Assembly: GCF_000350525.1 (NCBI RefSeq)
Contig: NZ_AOCN01000025.1
Span: forward strand, 1 to 64,000
Reading direction: 5' to 3'
Source of the DNA: Leucobacter salsicius M1-8
GTDB lineage: Bacteria > Actinomycetota > Actinomycetes > Actinomycetales > Microbacteriaceae
DNA length: 64,000 nt
The notes under the pieces are model-generated. The model worked only from the letters and a program-made list of their open reading frames with translations, was not told where the DNA came from and did no database searches. The number at the start of each line of letters is the position of its first letter. The stretch's first letter is position 1. Positions 36,379 to 44,465 of the stretch are shown here, piece after piece. The position numbers and the translations under genes are program-made.

Positions 36379-36603
36379 TCAGTCCGTGAGGATCCCACCA
36401 AGAAGCTCGTCGTAGGAAACTTCGAGCGCCTGACCGATGCGGAGCCAAGTCTCGAGACTGCCGACTACGTGGCCTGCTGCGATACCAGCAACGGTTCGGC
36501 GTGAGACTCCAGCCTCGAGGGCGAGTTGATCGAGAGTTAGCCCTTTCTGGGCACGGAGGGACGCAAGTCGATCTCTGAGCGCTAGCTGCGCTTCCTCCTT
36601 CAT
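36379..36603 (-). CDS. XRE-family transcriptional regulator, 74 aa
   Basis: RDRLASLRAQKGLTLDQLALEAGVSRRTVAGIAAGHVVGSLETWLRIGQALEVSYDELL is a complete Cro/C1 helix-turn-helix domain and makes up nearly the whole protein. Divergent from the 389-residue gene at 36707. A perfect inverted repeat in the gap is its likely operator. Confidence 0.85.
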   Translation of the reverse strand: MKEEAQLALRDRLASLRAQKGLTLDQLALEAGVSRRTVAGIAAGHVVGSLETWLRIGQALEVSYDELLGGILTD

Positions 36604-36664
36604 GCGACCCCCACTTCATCTCGCTCGCCTCCAATAGTCGCACATTTGATTCACACCCAAACAC

Positions 36665-36688
36665 AGAAGTGCAAAGGGTTGCACTTCT
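36665..36688. promoter_or_regulatory. Operator-like palindrome between xre and divergent gene
   Basis: AGAAGTGCAA (36665-36674) and TTGCACTTCT (36679-36688) are perfect 10-bp arms spaced by AGGG, in the divergent promoter region of the XRE gene and the membrane-protein operon. Confidence 0.65.
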
Positions 36689-36706
36689 TGGGTATTCTCA
36701 GATTAC

Positions 36707-37876
36707 ATGCTCGGCAGCGTGACGCTCACGCAAAGCTGCCAGGGGAGCCGAAAACTGATGCAAAGGATGCTAATGGCCGGCAAAAGTCCATCGATGTACG
36801 ATCTCGCGTTCTCTACCAATGCGAATGCACGGGCGCATACGCGGCTCGCTGGTGCAACCGTCGGAGCCGTGGTTGGGCAATCAGTGGCGCAAGGACGAAA
36901 TCATAAAGAAGCAATGGAGCTCGCACAACAGCAGAATGAGCTGATCGAGGAGGGCTTTAGTCAGATTGTCGAAAAGCAGGAAGCGCAAATTGCCAATCAG
37001 TACTCGATGATCAATAACCAAGCAGTGCAAATACGAGCTCTTGAAGCTATTCATCAAGGGTTGGAGAAAATCGATCATCGTCTCATTGAGAACGGCCAAA
37101 AATTAGACTCCATAAACAGGGGGCAATTCGCGCAATGGAGACAAAGCGATGAAGGGCGACTGTATCTCAGCTGGGAGCGTGCAGCGCTAAAGGTGTTGAG
37201 GGTACGAGACTACCGCGACGCAATCGTCGATGAATTACCCGGAAGCCTCTGGGAGGATGCCGCGATTGGGGAGAGGCCGCGAGTTCTGAAAGAGATCGTG
37301 CCAGCGAAACCAAAGCTAAAACGTGAAACGTCTAAGTCTGACCGGGTCCTGTGGTTAGTTGGCGCCGTCGCGGCTGTCGTTGTGGCGTTGGCGGTAAGTA
37401 GATGGAGTATGGGGATGTGGGGTGACGGGTTTATCGGATCGGTCGCCTCACTCGTTGGCTGGGCAATCACTCTTGCCCTCGTTGTCACTACCATTGTCTG
37501 CGTGATCACTGCTTTTGCGTTGGGTGGCGCTGACCGTAAGCACAACACTGTGCAACTTGCTGACTACGAAAAGGCCGTGGCGGAGGCAGAACTTCATAAC
37601 GCAGAACGAGATCGCGCCATCGTCCGATTTCGAGAATGGGATGCTCGACGAGTGGAGCTGGAATCAAGGATCGGCGTGGGTTATGGGATGTCGATTGATT
37701 GGATGTCCAAGGAAGATCGCAATTATTTCGAACAGGTAGAAGATATCGTGATGACGAGTCGTGACCTCTACCCCGCACCAGACATGCTTCCGGTTCTCTA
37801 CCTTCCCGTTGCCAGCGGAAACCCGCGAACACAGGTGGGAGCGGCGATGCTTACGTTGAATGAGGCTTCGAAATGA
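36707..37876 (+). CDS. Coiled-coil membrane protein, unknown function
   Basis: 389 residues; the start may be 36707 or ATG 36758. Residues ~40-150 form a long Gln/Glu/Ile-rich coiled coil (MELAQQQNELIEEGFSQIVEKQEAQIANQ). Residues ~225-285 contain two hydrophobic segments (VLWLVGAVAAVVVALAV and LVGWAITLALVVTTIVCVITAFAL). A further helical domain and a cytoplasmic-looking C-terminus follow. The ATGA overlap with the next gene indicates a two-gene operon of membrane proteins. Not recognised as a known family. Confidence 0.65.
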   Translation: MLGSVTLTQSCQGSRKLMQRMLMAGKSPSMYDLAFSTNANARAHTRLAGATVGAVVGQSVAQGRNHKEAMELAQQQNELIEEGFSQIVEKQEAQIANQYSMINNQAVQIRALEAIHQGLEKIDHRLIENGQKLDSINRGQFAQWRQSDEGRLYLSWERAALKVLRVRDYRDAIVDELPGSLWEDAAIGERPRVLKEIVPAKPKLKRETSKSDRVLWLVGAVAAVVVALAVSRWSMGMWGDGFIGSVASLVGWAITLALVVTTIVCVITAFALGGADRKHNTVQLADYEKAVAEAELHNAERDRAIVRFREWDARRVELESRIGVGYGMSIDWMSKEDRNYFEQVEDIVMTSRDLYPAPDMLPVLYLPVASGNPRTQVGAAMLTLNEASK

Positions 37877-39345
37877 CACTGGGTAACCATGACGATTCAG
37901 AGTTGGACGAAGACTTTTACGATGACGAAGCTGCCAGTCGGGGCGCGGCGGGCCCTGTTAGGGATGAGGCAGGAGCTGTAGCCTCGCACCTGGCTACTCG
38001 GGCTGACGTTTCCGAACCCAAGCCCCGTTCAAGGAAAAAGATTGCTCTCCTCGTGGCTGGTGGGGTTGTCGTATTAGCAGCCGTCGTCGCAGTGGTTGGT
38101 GGCCCGAAGCTGATGCACCAGCAACAGGTTGATGCGTACACTTCGGCTATCGAGGCCACAAATGCCGTAAACATCAAGGCGTTCGAGGCACAGGTTGAGG
38201 CTTATCAGCTTGACGCTCTCACAGCGTTCCAGCTGGCTGAGGCGACGGAACTGCAGGAAGACATTGCAGCCCTCAGCAAGGCCGACAATTCCGTAATCGG
38301 CGAGAAGCAGACGAAGGAGCTCAGCGCGGCCGCAGCGAAGCTGTCGGAGGCACTGCCCAAGCTCGACGACGACCAGGCAAAGTTCCTGAAGGAAATGGAC
38401 GCCTGGAAGAAGGGCGCAACCAAGGAGCAGCTCGCAGAACTTCCCGCACAGTGGATCGGGGCTCTGCCCGAACAGGCCTGGCCGGTCGCCGAGGCGCCGG
38501 AAAACATATACGCGGTTGAGACTGTCGCTGCAGACCAGGTCACGAAGGCCGAGGTTCAGGCGGCGGAGAAGCTGGCGCAGGGAGCCAAGTCGAAGCTCGA
38601 TGCCGCCAACACGCTCCTGGCCGATGAACAGCAGCAGAACGACGCCGTGCTCGACGCGGTGGCTGGAGCTCTCCCCGCGCTGAACAGCGCTGCGAAGTTG
38701 CTACCGGCTCAGGCCAAGGAAGTCGTCGCGGCCCAGGCTAAGGCAGGCGACGCTGGCGCCAAGGTGACGGCCGCAGCCAAGGCCGCCGGCGATGTAGCCA
38801 AGGCGGAGGCGTTCACTGATGAGAAGGGTGCCATCACCCCGAAGTCGAAGGACTCCAAGGGGGACACTGTGACCCTGTCCGAAGCTCACCGGACGCAGAT
38901 CACGGTGAACCGCATCCAGGCGTACGTCACCGCTGCCACTGCAGCTACCCAGGCACACGCGAACGCGGTGGCCGCAGAGCAGGCTGCGGCCGAGGCTGCG
39001 ATCGCCGCTGAGCAGGCCGCGCAGTACGGCGGCGGCTACTCAGACTACGGTGATGGCGGCAACGGCTGGACCGGCAACGGCGGCTCAAATGGTGGCGGCG
39101 GCTGGACTGGCTCAGGTGGCTCAGGCGGCGGCGGCTCCAGTGGTGGAGGTGGAGGTGGCGGTGCCGGCTCCGGCGGTGGAGGTTCAGGTGGTGGCGGCTC
39201 CGGTGGAGGAGGCTCAGGCTCAGGTGGTGGCGGTGCTGGCTCCGGTGGGGTCACCTGCCCGCCGCCCCCTGCTGGATGGTTTCCCGATGGTGGAACCAAC
39301 GGTGGATGCCCGACCTACTCGCCTCCCACTGATGAGTGGGGATAA
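37873..39345 (+). CDS. Membrane-anchored coiled-coil protein with Gly/Ser-rich tail
   Basis: 490 residues. An acidic cytoplasmic N-terminus (SELDEDFYDDEAA), a basic stop (PRSRKK) and one membrane segment (IALLVAGGVVVLAAVVAVVGG) precede about 280 residues of Ala/Lys/Glu-rich helix that is probably extracellular. The last ~100 residues are low-complexity Gly/Ser/Trp repeats (GGGSGGGGS-like), ending with CPPPPAGWFPDGGTNGGCP. The layout suggests a surface or envelope-spanning stalk. It is translationally coupled to the preceding membrane protein. No known family. Confidence 0.65.
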   Translation: MTLGNHDDSELDEDFYDDEAASRGAAGPVRDEAGAVASHLATRADVSEPKPRSRKKIALLVAGGVVVLAAVVAVVGGPKLMHQQQVDAYTSAIEATNAVNIKAFEAQVEAYQLDALTAFQLAEATELQEDIAALSKADNSVIGEKQTKELSAAAAKLSEALPKLDDDQAKFLKEMDAWKKGATKEQLAELPAQWIGALPEQAWPVAEAPENIYAVETVAADQVTKAEVQAAEKLAQGAKSKLDAANTLLADEQQQNDAVLDAVAGALPALNSAAKLLPAQAKEVVAAQAKAGDAGAKVTAAAKAAGDVAKAEAFTDEKGAITPKSKDSKGDTVTLSEAHRTQITVNRIQAYVTAATAATQAHANAVAAEQAAAEAAIAAEQAAQYGGGYSDYGDGGNGWTGNGGSNGGGGWTGSGGSGGGGSSGGGGGGGAGSGGGGSGGGGSGGGGSGSGGGGAGSGGVTCPPPPAGWFPDGGTNGGCPTYSPPTDEWG

Positions 39346-39378
39346 GCCCTAACTACTAGCCCGCGGCTGAAACAATAA

Positions 39379-39413
39379 AAGCCCCGCTGACTCAGCATGA
39401 CTCAGCGGGGCTT
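39379..39413. terminator. Bidirectional terminator
   Basis: AAGCCCCGCTGA (39379-39390) and TCAGCGGGGCTT (39402-39413) form a perfect 12-bp stem between convergent genes, with A- and T-rich flanks. Confidence 0.85.
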
Positions 39414-39431
39414 ACAGCCGTTAACCCACAT

Positions 39432-39929
39432 TCACATACCTGTGCGGACGAGAGTGACCGTGCCGCTCTGCGGGTGGAGGCTGCCAGTGAGCCGCTGCTC
39501 GACGGTCTCGTCGTCGTACGGGTCGGGGCCGGAGGCAGTGGGCGAACCAGCCGTCCAGTAGACGTACCCGTCCGCAGCCCATTCGTCGCGGAACTGGATC
39601 TCGCCGAGGTCAGTGCCGGTCACCTCGAATGCACCGCGTGGGTCACAAACGAACTGCTCGCCCAGCCCGCCACCTATGCGGGTAATATCCATGCGATCGC
39701 AGGCGTCAGCGAGCTGCTCCCACGCAGATTGCACCGCCTTCTGGTCTGCTGCGGCCGGCGAGAACGGTGTGCCCTTACCAGGCGCTGGCTCGCCGGGTGC
39801 TACGTCGCTACCGGAGGTCTCGGCGGGTGATGTTGGGGCAGTTTGGTCGGGCGCCGCCGATTGCGAGCAGCCAGTAAGGGCGATGCCGGCGAGCGCCACG
39901 GCAGCGAGGGTAGGGTAAATCTTCTTCAT
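39432..39929 (-). CDS. Lipoprotein, 165 aa
   Basis: The signal peptide MKKIYPTLAAVALAGIALTGC has a lipobox (LTGC), so the mature protein would be lipid-anchored outside. A Pro/Thr/Ser linker follows, then a small globular domain (AWEQLADACDRMDITRIGG, FRDEWAADGYVYWTAGSP). Family unknown. Second of two consecutive leftward lipoprotein genes. GAAAGGA precedes the ATG. Confidence 0.75.
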   Translation of the reverse strand: MKKIYPTLAAVALAGIALTGCSQSAAPDQTAPTSPAETSGSDVAPGEPAPGKGTPFSPAAADQKAVQSAWEQLADACDRMDITRIGGGLGEQFVCDPRGAFEVTGTDLGEIQFRDEWAADGYVYWTAGSPTASGPDPYDDETVEQRLTGSLHPQSGTVTLVRTGM

Positions 39930-39947
39930 GGTCGGTCCTTTCTGTTC

Positions 39948-40466
39948 TCAGTTGAGAGATTTGAGCGCGCCGGTTTCGGGGTCATACAGCCCGCCGGCTC
40001 CGGAGACCGGGTCGCCGTTCTCGCCGGTCAGCTCGTAGCCTCCGGCAAAAATAACGAAGCCGCCTTTGTCGTACTCATGACCAAGATTTGCGGTGTCGGT
40101 GGGGGAGACGGTGTAGCGCTTGGCATGCTCGTTCTCCGAACCGTCGGGGCACTGTAGATCGCCGTCCCACGAGACAACCTCACCGCAGCCAAGCTTGTCT
40201 GCCAGCGCAGCTTCGAGCCGGTCGTAGTCGGCCTCGGTCGGGACGTAGATTGTTCCTTCAACGCCCGGGTAAAGCGTCTCGGCATACTGCCGGATCGAAT
40301 CGGGGTGCGCTGCCTGGCGCGTCACGCCGTCATCGGTCTGCTCGACCGGGGTGTCCGGGGAGCCGGTAGGTGGTGCAGCGTCGCCGGTCGAGCATCCTGC
40401 GAGCAGAAACGTAGCTCCGGCGATGGCCGCTGCGGCAAGCAAGCGGCGGGCGGGTTTTGAGGACAT
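39948..40466 (-). CDS. Lipoprotein, 172 aa
   Basis: Start at the ATG at 40466 with AAAGGA upstream. The signal peptide ends in a lipobox, FLLAGC. The mature domain begins after a Thr/Pro linker and includes YAETLYPGVEGTIYVPTEADYDRLEAALADKLGCGEVVSWDGDLQC, which has a likely disulfide pair. Unknown family. Cotranscribed with the lipoprotein downstream and possibly the 307-residue gene upstream (25-bp gap). Confidence 0.75.
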   Translation of the reverse strand: MSSKPARRLLAAAAIAGATFLLAGCSTGDAAPPTGSPDTPVEQTDDGVTRQAAHPDSIRQYAETLYPGVEGTIYVPTEADYDRLEAALADKLGCGEVVSWDGDLQCPDGSENEHAKRYTVSPTDTANLGHEYDKGGFVIFAGGYELTGENGDPVSGAGGLYDPETGALKSLN

Positions 40467-40490
40467 GTTATTTCCTTTCATAGGGCGGTT

Positions 40491-41414
40491 CTAGGCACCG
40501 AAAAGCTGCTCGAAGAAGCCCGGTGTGGGGCTGACCGGCGCAACCGGCGCTGGCTCCGCCACCGCGCGTTCGAATCGCGGTGCCGCGTGGAGGCCGGGGA
40601 TCGCAGCACGGGAGTCATAGCCCTCGGAGTAGTCGCAGAGCGCCCAGCCTGATGGGCGGCGGATCAATGTCACAGTGCCCGCTCCGTGCGGCGGGCGGAC
40701 AACGAAGGTGCTCCCGACCTGCGTAGAGCGGCGTCCCCGCTTCGCAACCTCAGCCTCGGCAGCGATGGTCTGGCGGTGGAGCCACGCCCCACGGTCGTGA
40801 GGTGCAGTTTCTGCGGGTGCCATCCCCGCCTCGGCGAGAGCGGCTGAAAGGGCCTCAAGATTCACCGGATTAACCAAGGGCGCGACGAGCATTGCTTTCT
40901 CGTGAGCGATGCGTTCCGCCTCCCGGGCGGCGCGTATCTCGCCGGCCGGTGTCGCGCCTGGCCTGGACCACTCGGGATGCTCCGTGAGCAGTTTCTGGGC
41001 GAGTGACTCGCGGGCTGTGATCCCGGTCGAGAAGTCGCGGAGGTCGTATTTTTTACCGTGGGGCGCTGCTTCAACCAGCTCGGCGTACTGGTCCTCCGCC
41101 TCGCGAACGGCCTCCTCATACGGCTCACGCGCATCAGCGAGAAGCTCGCGGTGGCGGCGCAGCATTTCCTGCCGCGGCGTTGTGTCGGTCTCTGGTTCGG
41201 CCCCAAGCTCAGCGATCACCTCTGCCTCGCGGTCGGCCATCGCGCTGTGAGCGAGACGGCCCCGAACAAGCGCTGCGTCAAGGGCTGCGCCACGCTGGGC
41301 GAGGCTACCGTCGGTGCGCTCGATAGCCGCGTGGATAGCCTCCGTGGCGGCGGTGACGGCTTGCGCAGTGTGAGGTGTGCAGCGGCGGCCGCCGCGTGAT
41401 TTTGGCTGGCACAT
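40491..41414 (-). CDS. Hypothetical protein with N-terminal Cys/His motif, 307 aa
   Basis: Begins MCQPKSRGGRRCTPH, a short Cys-Cys-His motif often seen at the N-terminus of actinobacterial plasmid and prophage proteins. The rest is a long, charged, helical protein (REPYEEAVREAEDQYAELVEAAPHG) with a compact beta-rich patch (TQVGSTFVVRPPHGAGTVTLIRRPSGWALCDYSEGYD). No signal peptide or membrane segment. Function unknown. It starts 20 bp after the upstream metallopeptidase stop. Confidence 0.6.
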   Translation of the reverse strand: MCQPKSRGGRRCTPHTAQAVTAATEAIHAAIERTDGSLAQRGAALDAALVRGRLAHSAMADREAEVIAELGAEPETDTTPRQEMLRRHRELLADAREPYEEAVREAEDQYAELVEAAPHGKKYDLRDFSTGITARESLAQKLLTEHPEWSRPGATPAGEIRAAREAERIAHEKAMLVAPLVNPVNLEALSAALAEAGMAPAETAPHDRGAWLHRQTIAAEAEVAKRGRRSTQVGSTFVVRPPHGAGTVTLIRRPSGWALCDYSEGYDSRAAIPGLHAAPRFERAVAEPAPVAPVSPTPGFFEQLFGA

Positions 41415-41434
41415 TTCAGTTCATTTCTCCTTGG

Positions 41435-42400
41435 TTAGGCAGCGCAGCCGGCGTCGTGGATTTGGCGGGCGGCGGCGTCGGATTCTGGTGTGATGGTGTA
41501 CTCGTCGCTGGTGGTGGCGTCGAGTTGTGCGCGGTCGGCGCCGAGGTAGAGTTCGGCGTACGAGTGAGTCACGGCTTCGAAACGGTCGCCGGCCTCAGGT
41601 GGGTTGGCGGTGCCACAGCGCTGGAAAATCATTTGATGCGCGATCTCATGCCGGATCGCCGCATCGAGGTAGGGGTCAGTGGCCTCGGTGCGGCCGTCGA
41701 TTATGAAAATTTCAGGGCCGCTCTCGGCGCAGACCAGGGCTGCCGCCTGATCGGAGACCGGGTAGCCGCCGCAGACTGTTGCTGAAGGTGAGATCTGGTG
41801 AACGGTGAAACCTGCATCCGTCGCGAGCTTCTCCGCGGCGGGGCGGTACGAGCCGGAGCTGTCCTGTGCTGCGGGCGTGGATGCAATCTTCTCTTCGATA
41901 GCGACGATGTCGGCGGTGCGATTTAGCTCCGCCTGGACAGGTCTGACTGGCCCGAGGCTGATCCGCGGTGTGTTTGTAGCACTGAGCGCGTAGAACTGCT
42001 CGAGCAAGGTTTCTGCCGCGGCATCGAGGTCACCTCGCCAGAAGGGCCGATCTCCCTCTGCTTCTGCCAACGCCTTCTCTGGCTCAGCGAGTAGATCGTC
42101 ATACTCTGCAAACTGATCGATCGCACGGTCAACCGCCACATCGAGGTCGGCGCGGGATGCGGTCTGCGCGAGCGCACCCGGTTGAGAAGCGCGGTCGAGG
42201 ATTGCCTTTGCCTCCGTGAGATCTTTGGCAGCGGTGTCGCGCTCATTTTGGACAGCCCCGACCTTCTCGGCGAGCTTCGTGTGCGCCTCATCAAAAGCGA
42301 CGGCGCTTTGGTTGTGCTGGTGGAAAATCACGCCCGTCGCCGCCGCCCCGGCGATGAGCGCACCGGTTACGGCGATGGCGACTGACGTCTTCTTTTTCAT
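41435..42400 (-). CDS. Secreted/membrane-anchored HExxH metallopeptidase candidate
   Basis: 321 residues. MKKKTSVAIAVTGALIAGAAATGVIFHQH is a signal anchor. A coiled coil follows (residues ~35-115). The C-terminal domain contains DAAIRHEIAHQMIFQRCG, a zincin HExxH motif, plus cysteines suited to extracellular disulfides, and FEAVTHSYAELYLG downstream with a possible third ligand. It is preceded by AGGAGGT and, further up, motif copy 4. It resembles the next upstream gene in layout, so the pair may be diverged duplicates. Substrate unknown. Confidence 0.7.
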   Translation of the reverse strand: MKKKTSVAIAVTGALIAGAAATGVIFHQHNQSAVAFDEAHTKLAEKVGAVQNERDTAAKDLTEAKAILDRASQPGALAQTASRADLDVAVDRAIDQFAEYDDLLAEPEKALAEAEGDRPFWRGDLDAAAETLLEQFYALSATNTPRISLGPVRPVQAELNRTADIVAIEEKIASTPAAQDSSGSYRPAAEKLATDAGFTVHQISPSATVCGGYPVSDQAAALVCAESGPEIFIIDGRTEATDPYLDAAIRHEIAHQMIFQRCGTANPPEAGDRFEAVTHSYAELYLGADRAQLDATTSDEYTITPESDAAARQIHDAGCAA

Positions 42401-42413
42401 AGGTACCTCCTGT

Positions 42414-42428
42414 TATCGAATGCGCGGT
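42414..42428 (-). promoter_or_regulatory. ACCGCGCATTNNNYA motif, copy 4
   Basis: Reads ACCGCGCATTCGATA on the minus strand. The 10-mer ends 18 nt before the ATG at 42400. Here an AGGAGGT ribosome site fits between motif and start. Confidence 0.65.
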
Positions 42429-42452
42429 TATTAGGACTGTGTGGGAGAGGCG

Positions 42453-43625
42453 TTAGCCGAGGATGAGGCGGGCCATATCTTGGCCCGCAGCGTCGCAGCC
42501 GTAGGTTGCGCCTCCGGTGTAACCCCAGCCGTTGGCGATGCAGTCTGCGGCGGTTTCGGCCGCGTCGCTGATTGAGCGGTAGGTGTATCCGGCGGGCCAG
42601 AGGCGGTCGAGTCGCTGGTCATTGAGAACGTGCGCGGCTTCATGAGCTGCCACGTAGCCACCGGCAGGCGTGCACCAAAAGGCATCGTCGGTGCCGGAGG
42701 ACAGCGTCGCCGTGTTGTCGTGCGCGAAAAGCATGACCTGACCGGCGCCGGCCATTCCGTAGACCCCGAGGTCGGCCCAGACGACGCGTGCCCCGGAGAG
42801 CGACGCAACAAGCCCCTCGGCCTGCGCCCGGCAGCTACCGCCGCCACCGTTACCGACGTTCGCAGTCTGCTGCGGAGCCTGTGGCGCGTACTGCGGCTGC
42901 GCGTCGGCTTCGGCTGCCTGTGCTGCGGCAGCTGCCGCTTCCTCTTCTGCTGCTTGTGCGGCGGCTGCTGCCGCTTCTTCCTCGGCTGCCTGTGCGGCTG
43001 CGGCGGCTGCTTCTTCCTCGGCGGCCTGTGTGGCTGCTGCGGCGGCTTCCTCCGCGGCCTGCTTGTCTGCTGTGGCCTTCTGTGCGATCTCCGCGCGGAC
43101 GGTGTCGGTGATCTCGCTGAGGTCGGTCTTGCCCGTGGTGACGGTTTCGGCGCGGAGATCATTGAACGCCGCGGCGAGGTCGTCAGCCTGTGCGCCAACT
43201 ACGTGGGGGAACCATGAGGTGCTGTCCTTATTGGCGTTGGCCTTCTTGGTCACGGTGGTCTGCTCGTCGAGCGCCACGAGCTGTGTCTCTGCATCGGCGA
43301 TGGCCTGACGGAGGCCGTGGAGGCCGTTGTTCTCCGGGAGCGCACCCTTCTTGCCAGCCTGCTCCGCCACCTTCTCTGCGTCAGCGATCTGCTCCGCGAG
43401 AGTCGCCCGAGCGGTCTTGGCAGTGTCAAGCTGGCCGGCGATCTGGCTGTGGACGGTGGCGACGCGGTCGGTCTGTGCGGCGTGCGAGGCGACCAGCTGC
43501 GGGACGCCGATGGCGGCGCTCGCGACGAGCGAGGCGGTGGCGACGTAGGCGACCGATTTCGTGACGCGGTGGCCGGCGTAGTAGCGCGCGGCCTGGCGAA
43601 TCTCGGAGAGGGTGATGATGCTCAT
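42453..43625 (-). CDS. Secreted HExxH metallopeptidase candidate with Ala/Glu repeats
   Basis: 390 residues from the ATG at 43625 (MSIITLSEIRQAARYYAG), which has AGGAG upstream. One membrane segment or signal anchor (SVAYVATASLVASAAIGVP) precedes a coiled coil. Then come three to four tandem 12-residue repeats of AAEEEAAAAAAQ type (coded at about 42900-43050). The C-terminal domain has GGYVAAHEAAHVLND (HExxH), SDAAETAADCIANGWG and four cysteines. Probably acts outside the membrane. Its promoter region contains two TGTAAGCG-type operators. Confidence 0.7.
   Translation of the reverse strand: MSIITLSEIRQAARYYAGHRVTKSVAYVATASLVASAAIGVPQLVASHAAQTDRVATVHSQIAGQLDTAKTARATLAEQIADAEKVAEQAGKKGALPENNGLHGLRQAIADAETQLVALDEQTTVTKKANANKDSTSWFPHVVGAQADDLAAAFNDLRAETVTTGKTDLSEITDTVRAEIAQKATADKQAAEEAAAAATQAAEEEAAAAAAQAAEEEAAAAAAQAAEEEAAAAAAQAAEADAQPQYAPQAPQQTANVGNGGGGSCRAQAEGLVASLSGARVVWADLGVYGMAGAGQVMLFAHDNTATLSSGTDDAFWCTPAGGYVAAHEAAHVLNDQRLDRLWPAGYTYRSISDAAETAADCIANGWGYTGGATYGCDAAGQDMARLILG
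42900..43050 (-). repeat. In-frame tandem repeat within metallopeptidase gene
   Basis: Repeated 36-bp units encode AAEEEAAAAAAQ, about 3.5 copies. It likely forms a rigid helical stalk between membrane anchor and catalytic domain. Confidence 0.7.
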
Positions 43626-43655
43626 GATGTGACTCCTGGTGTCGTGTCGGAGATA

Positions 43656-43674
43656 TGTAAGCGTTCGCTTGTAA
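43656..43674. promoter_or_regulatory. TGTAAGCG-type operator, site 1
   Basis: TGTAAGCGTTCGCTTGTAA, a near-palindrome 31 bp upstream of the metallopeptidase ATG at 43625. Best-conserved member of a four-site family in this 1.3-kb stretch. Confidence 0.65.
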
Positions 43675-43703
43675 TAAATATTCAAGCAGGTCCATTATTA
43701 AAT

Positions 43704-43722
43704 TGCAACCGTCCGCTTGTAA
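43704..43722. promoter_or_regulatory. TGTAAGCG-type operator, site 2
   Basis: TGCAACCGTCCGCTTGTAA matches site 1 at 16 of 19 positions and lies 29 bp before the rightward start at 43752. Confidence 0.6.
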
Positions 43723-43751
43723 ATCTTTGGCGAATCTGAGAAAATTTCGAC

Positions 43752-44129
43752 ATGACCCCAATCACGCCTGCCCAAAACCCCGATGATCCGGAGGTGCCCG
43801 GCCCAAACGGTGCGCTACTGCTCCATAAGCTGACGGGAGGAAAATACTTCTCGACCGAGGACGTTTGCGAGGAGCTCAAAATCAAGCGATCCGTACTTAA
43901 TGTCCTCACGCACGAGCAGACGCATGGGGGGCGGGGGTACGGAGAGAGAGGCACCGATGGTGAGTGGGAGCAGAAGCTACCACTTTCCGAGCGCGCCCAA
44001 TTGCTTCCGGCGCCAATAGGGATCCTCCTGCGGACGCAAGTTTGGCGAGGTGAGGAGATTCGCGCCATCAGGGACGAGTTTTTGGCGCTCGCTCCGAAGC
44101 GTGGTCGGCGTGCGAAGGCTGATGAATAG
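43752..44129 (+). CDS. Hypothetical DNA-binding-like protein, 125 aa
   Basis: The middle part TGGKYFSTEDVCEELKIKRSVLNVLTHEQ reads like a helix-turn-helix, and the C-terminus is basic (APKRGRRAKADE). It is divergent from the metallopeptidase gene, with two operator-like sites in between, so it is a candidate for the regulator that binds the four TGTAAGCG-type sites. That role is inferred from position only. Confidence 0.55.
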   Translation: MTPITPAQNPDDPEVPGPNGALLLHKLTGGKYFSTEDVCEELKIKRSVLNVLTHEQTHGGRGYGERGTDGEWEQKLPLSERAQLLPAPIGILLRTQVWRGEEIRAIRDEFLALAPKRGRRAKADE

Positions 44130-44156
44130 CGCGCAATAATCCGCGCGCAGAATTGC

Positions 44157-44187
44157 GAAAGCCCCCGATTGGTCGTCGGGGGCTTTC
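44157..44187. terminator. Terminator between convergent genes
   Basis: GAAAGCCCCCGA (44157-44168) and TCGGGGGCTTTC (44176-44187), a 12-bp stem with a 7-nt loop, between the gene ending at 44129 and the leftward gene ending at 44242. Confidence 0.8.
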
Positions 44188-44241
44188 TGGTCTTTGGAGG
44201 CCTCGGAGCTAGTCGGCGAGGGCACCGGCTGGGTGTGGGGC

Positions 44242-44463
44242 TTAGGGGAGTAGGCCCGCTTCCGCGATCCTGTCGAGCCACACCTCGGCGCTCGCTTCGT
44301 CGAGTGGATGCTGGTCGCGGTCGCGGAGCCAGGTCTCGAGGGTGGAAGCGTCAGGGAGGGTCTCGCGAACCTCAGCTCCGGGGGCTCCGGCTTCAAAGCT
44401 GACGAGATCGATGAGTGCAACCTGCAGGTCTACGACCTGATCCCGCGCGGTTTGTGTGTCCAT
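44242..44463 (-). CDS. Hypothetical protein, 73 aa
   Basis: A small acidic helical protein (VVDLQVALIDLVSFEAGAPGAEVRETLPDASTLETWLRDRD). It starts 2 bp after the stop of the next upstream gene, so the two form an operon. No recognisable family. Confidence 0.5.
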   Translation of the reverse strand: MDTQTARDQVVDLQVALIDLVSFEAGAPGAEVRETLPDASTLETWLRDRDQHPLDEASAEVWLDRIAEAGLLP

Positions 44464-44465
44464 GG

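Noticed and set aside
39050..39300. Long repeat-like GGTGGCGGCTCC stretch considered as a DNA repeat or CRISPR-like array
   Set aside because: It is in frame with the Gly/Ser-rich tail of the preceding membrane-anchored protein, and the repeat is explained by coding for Gly and Ser.
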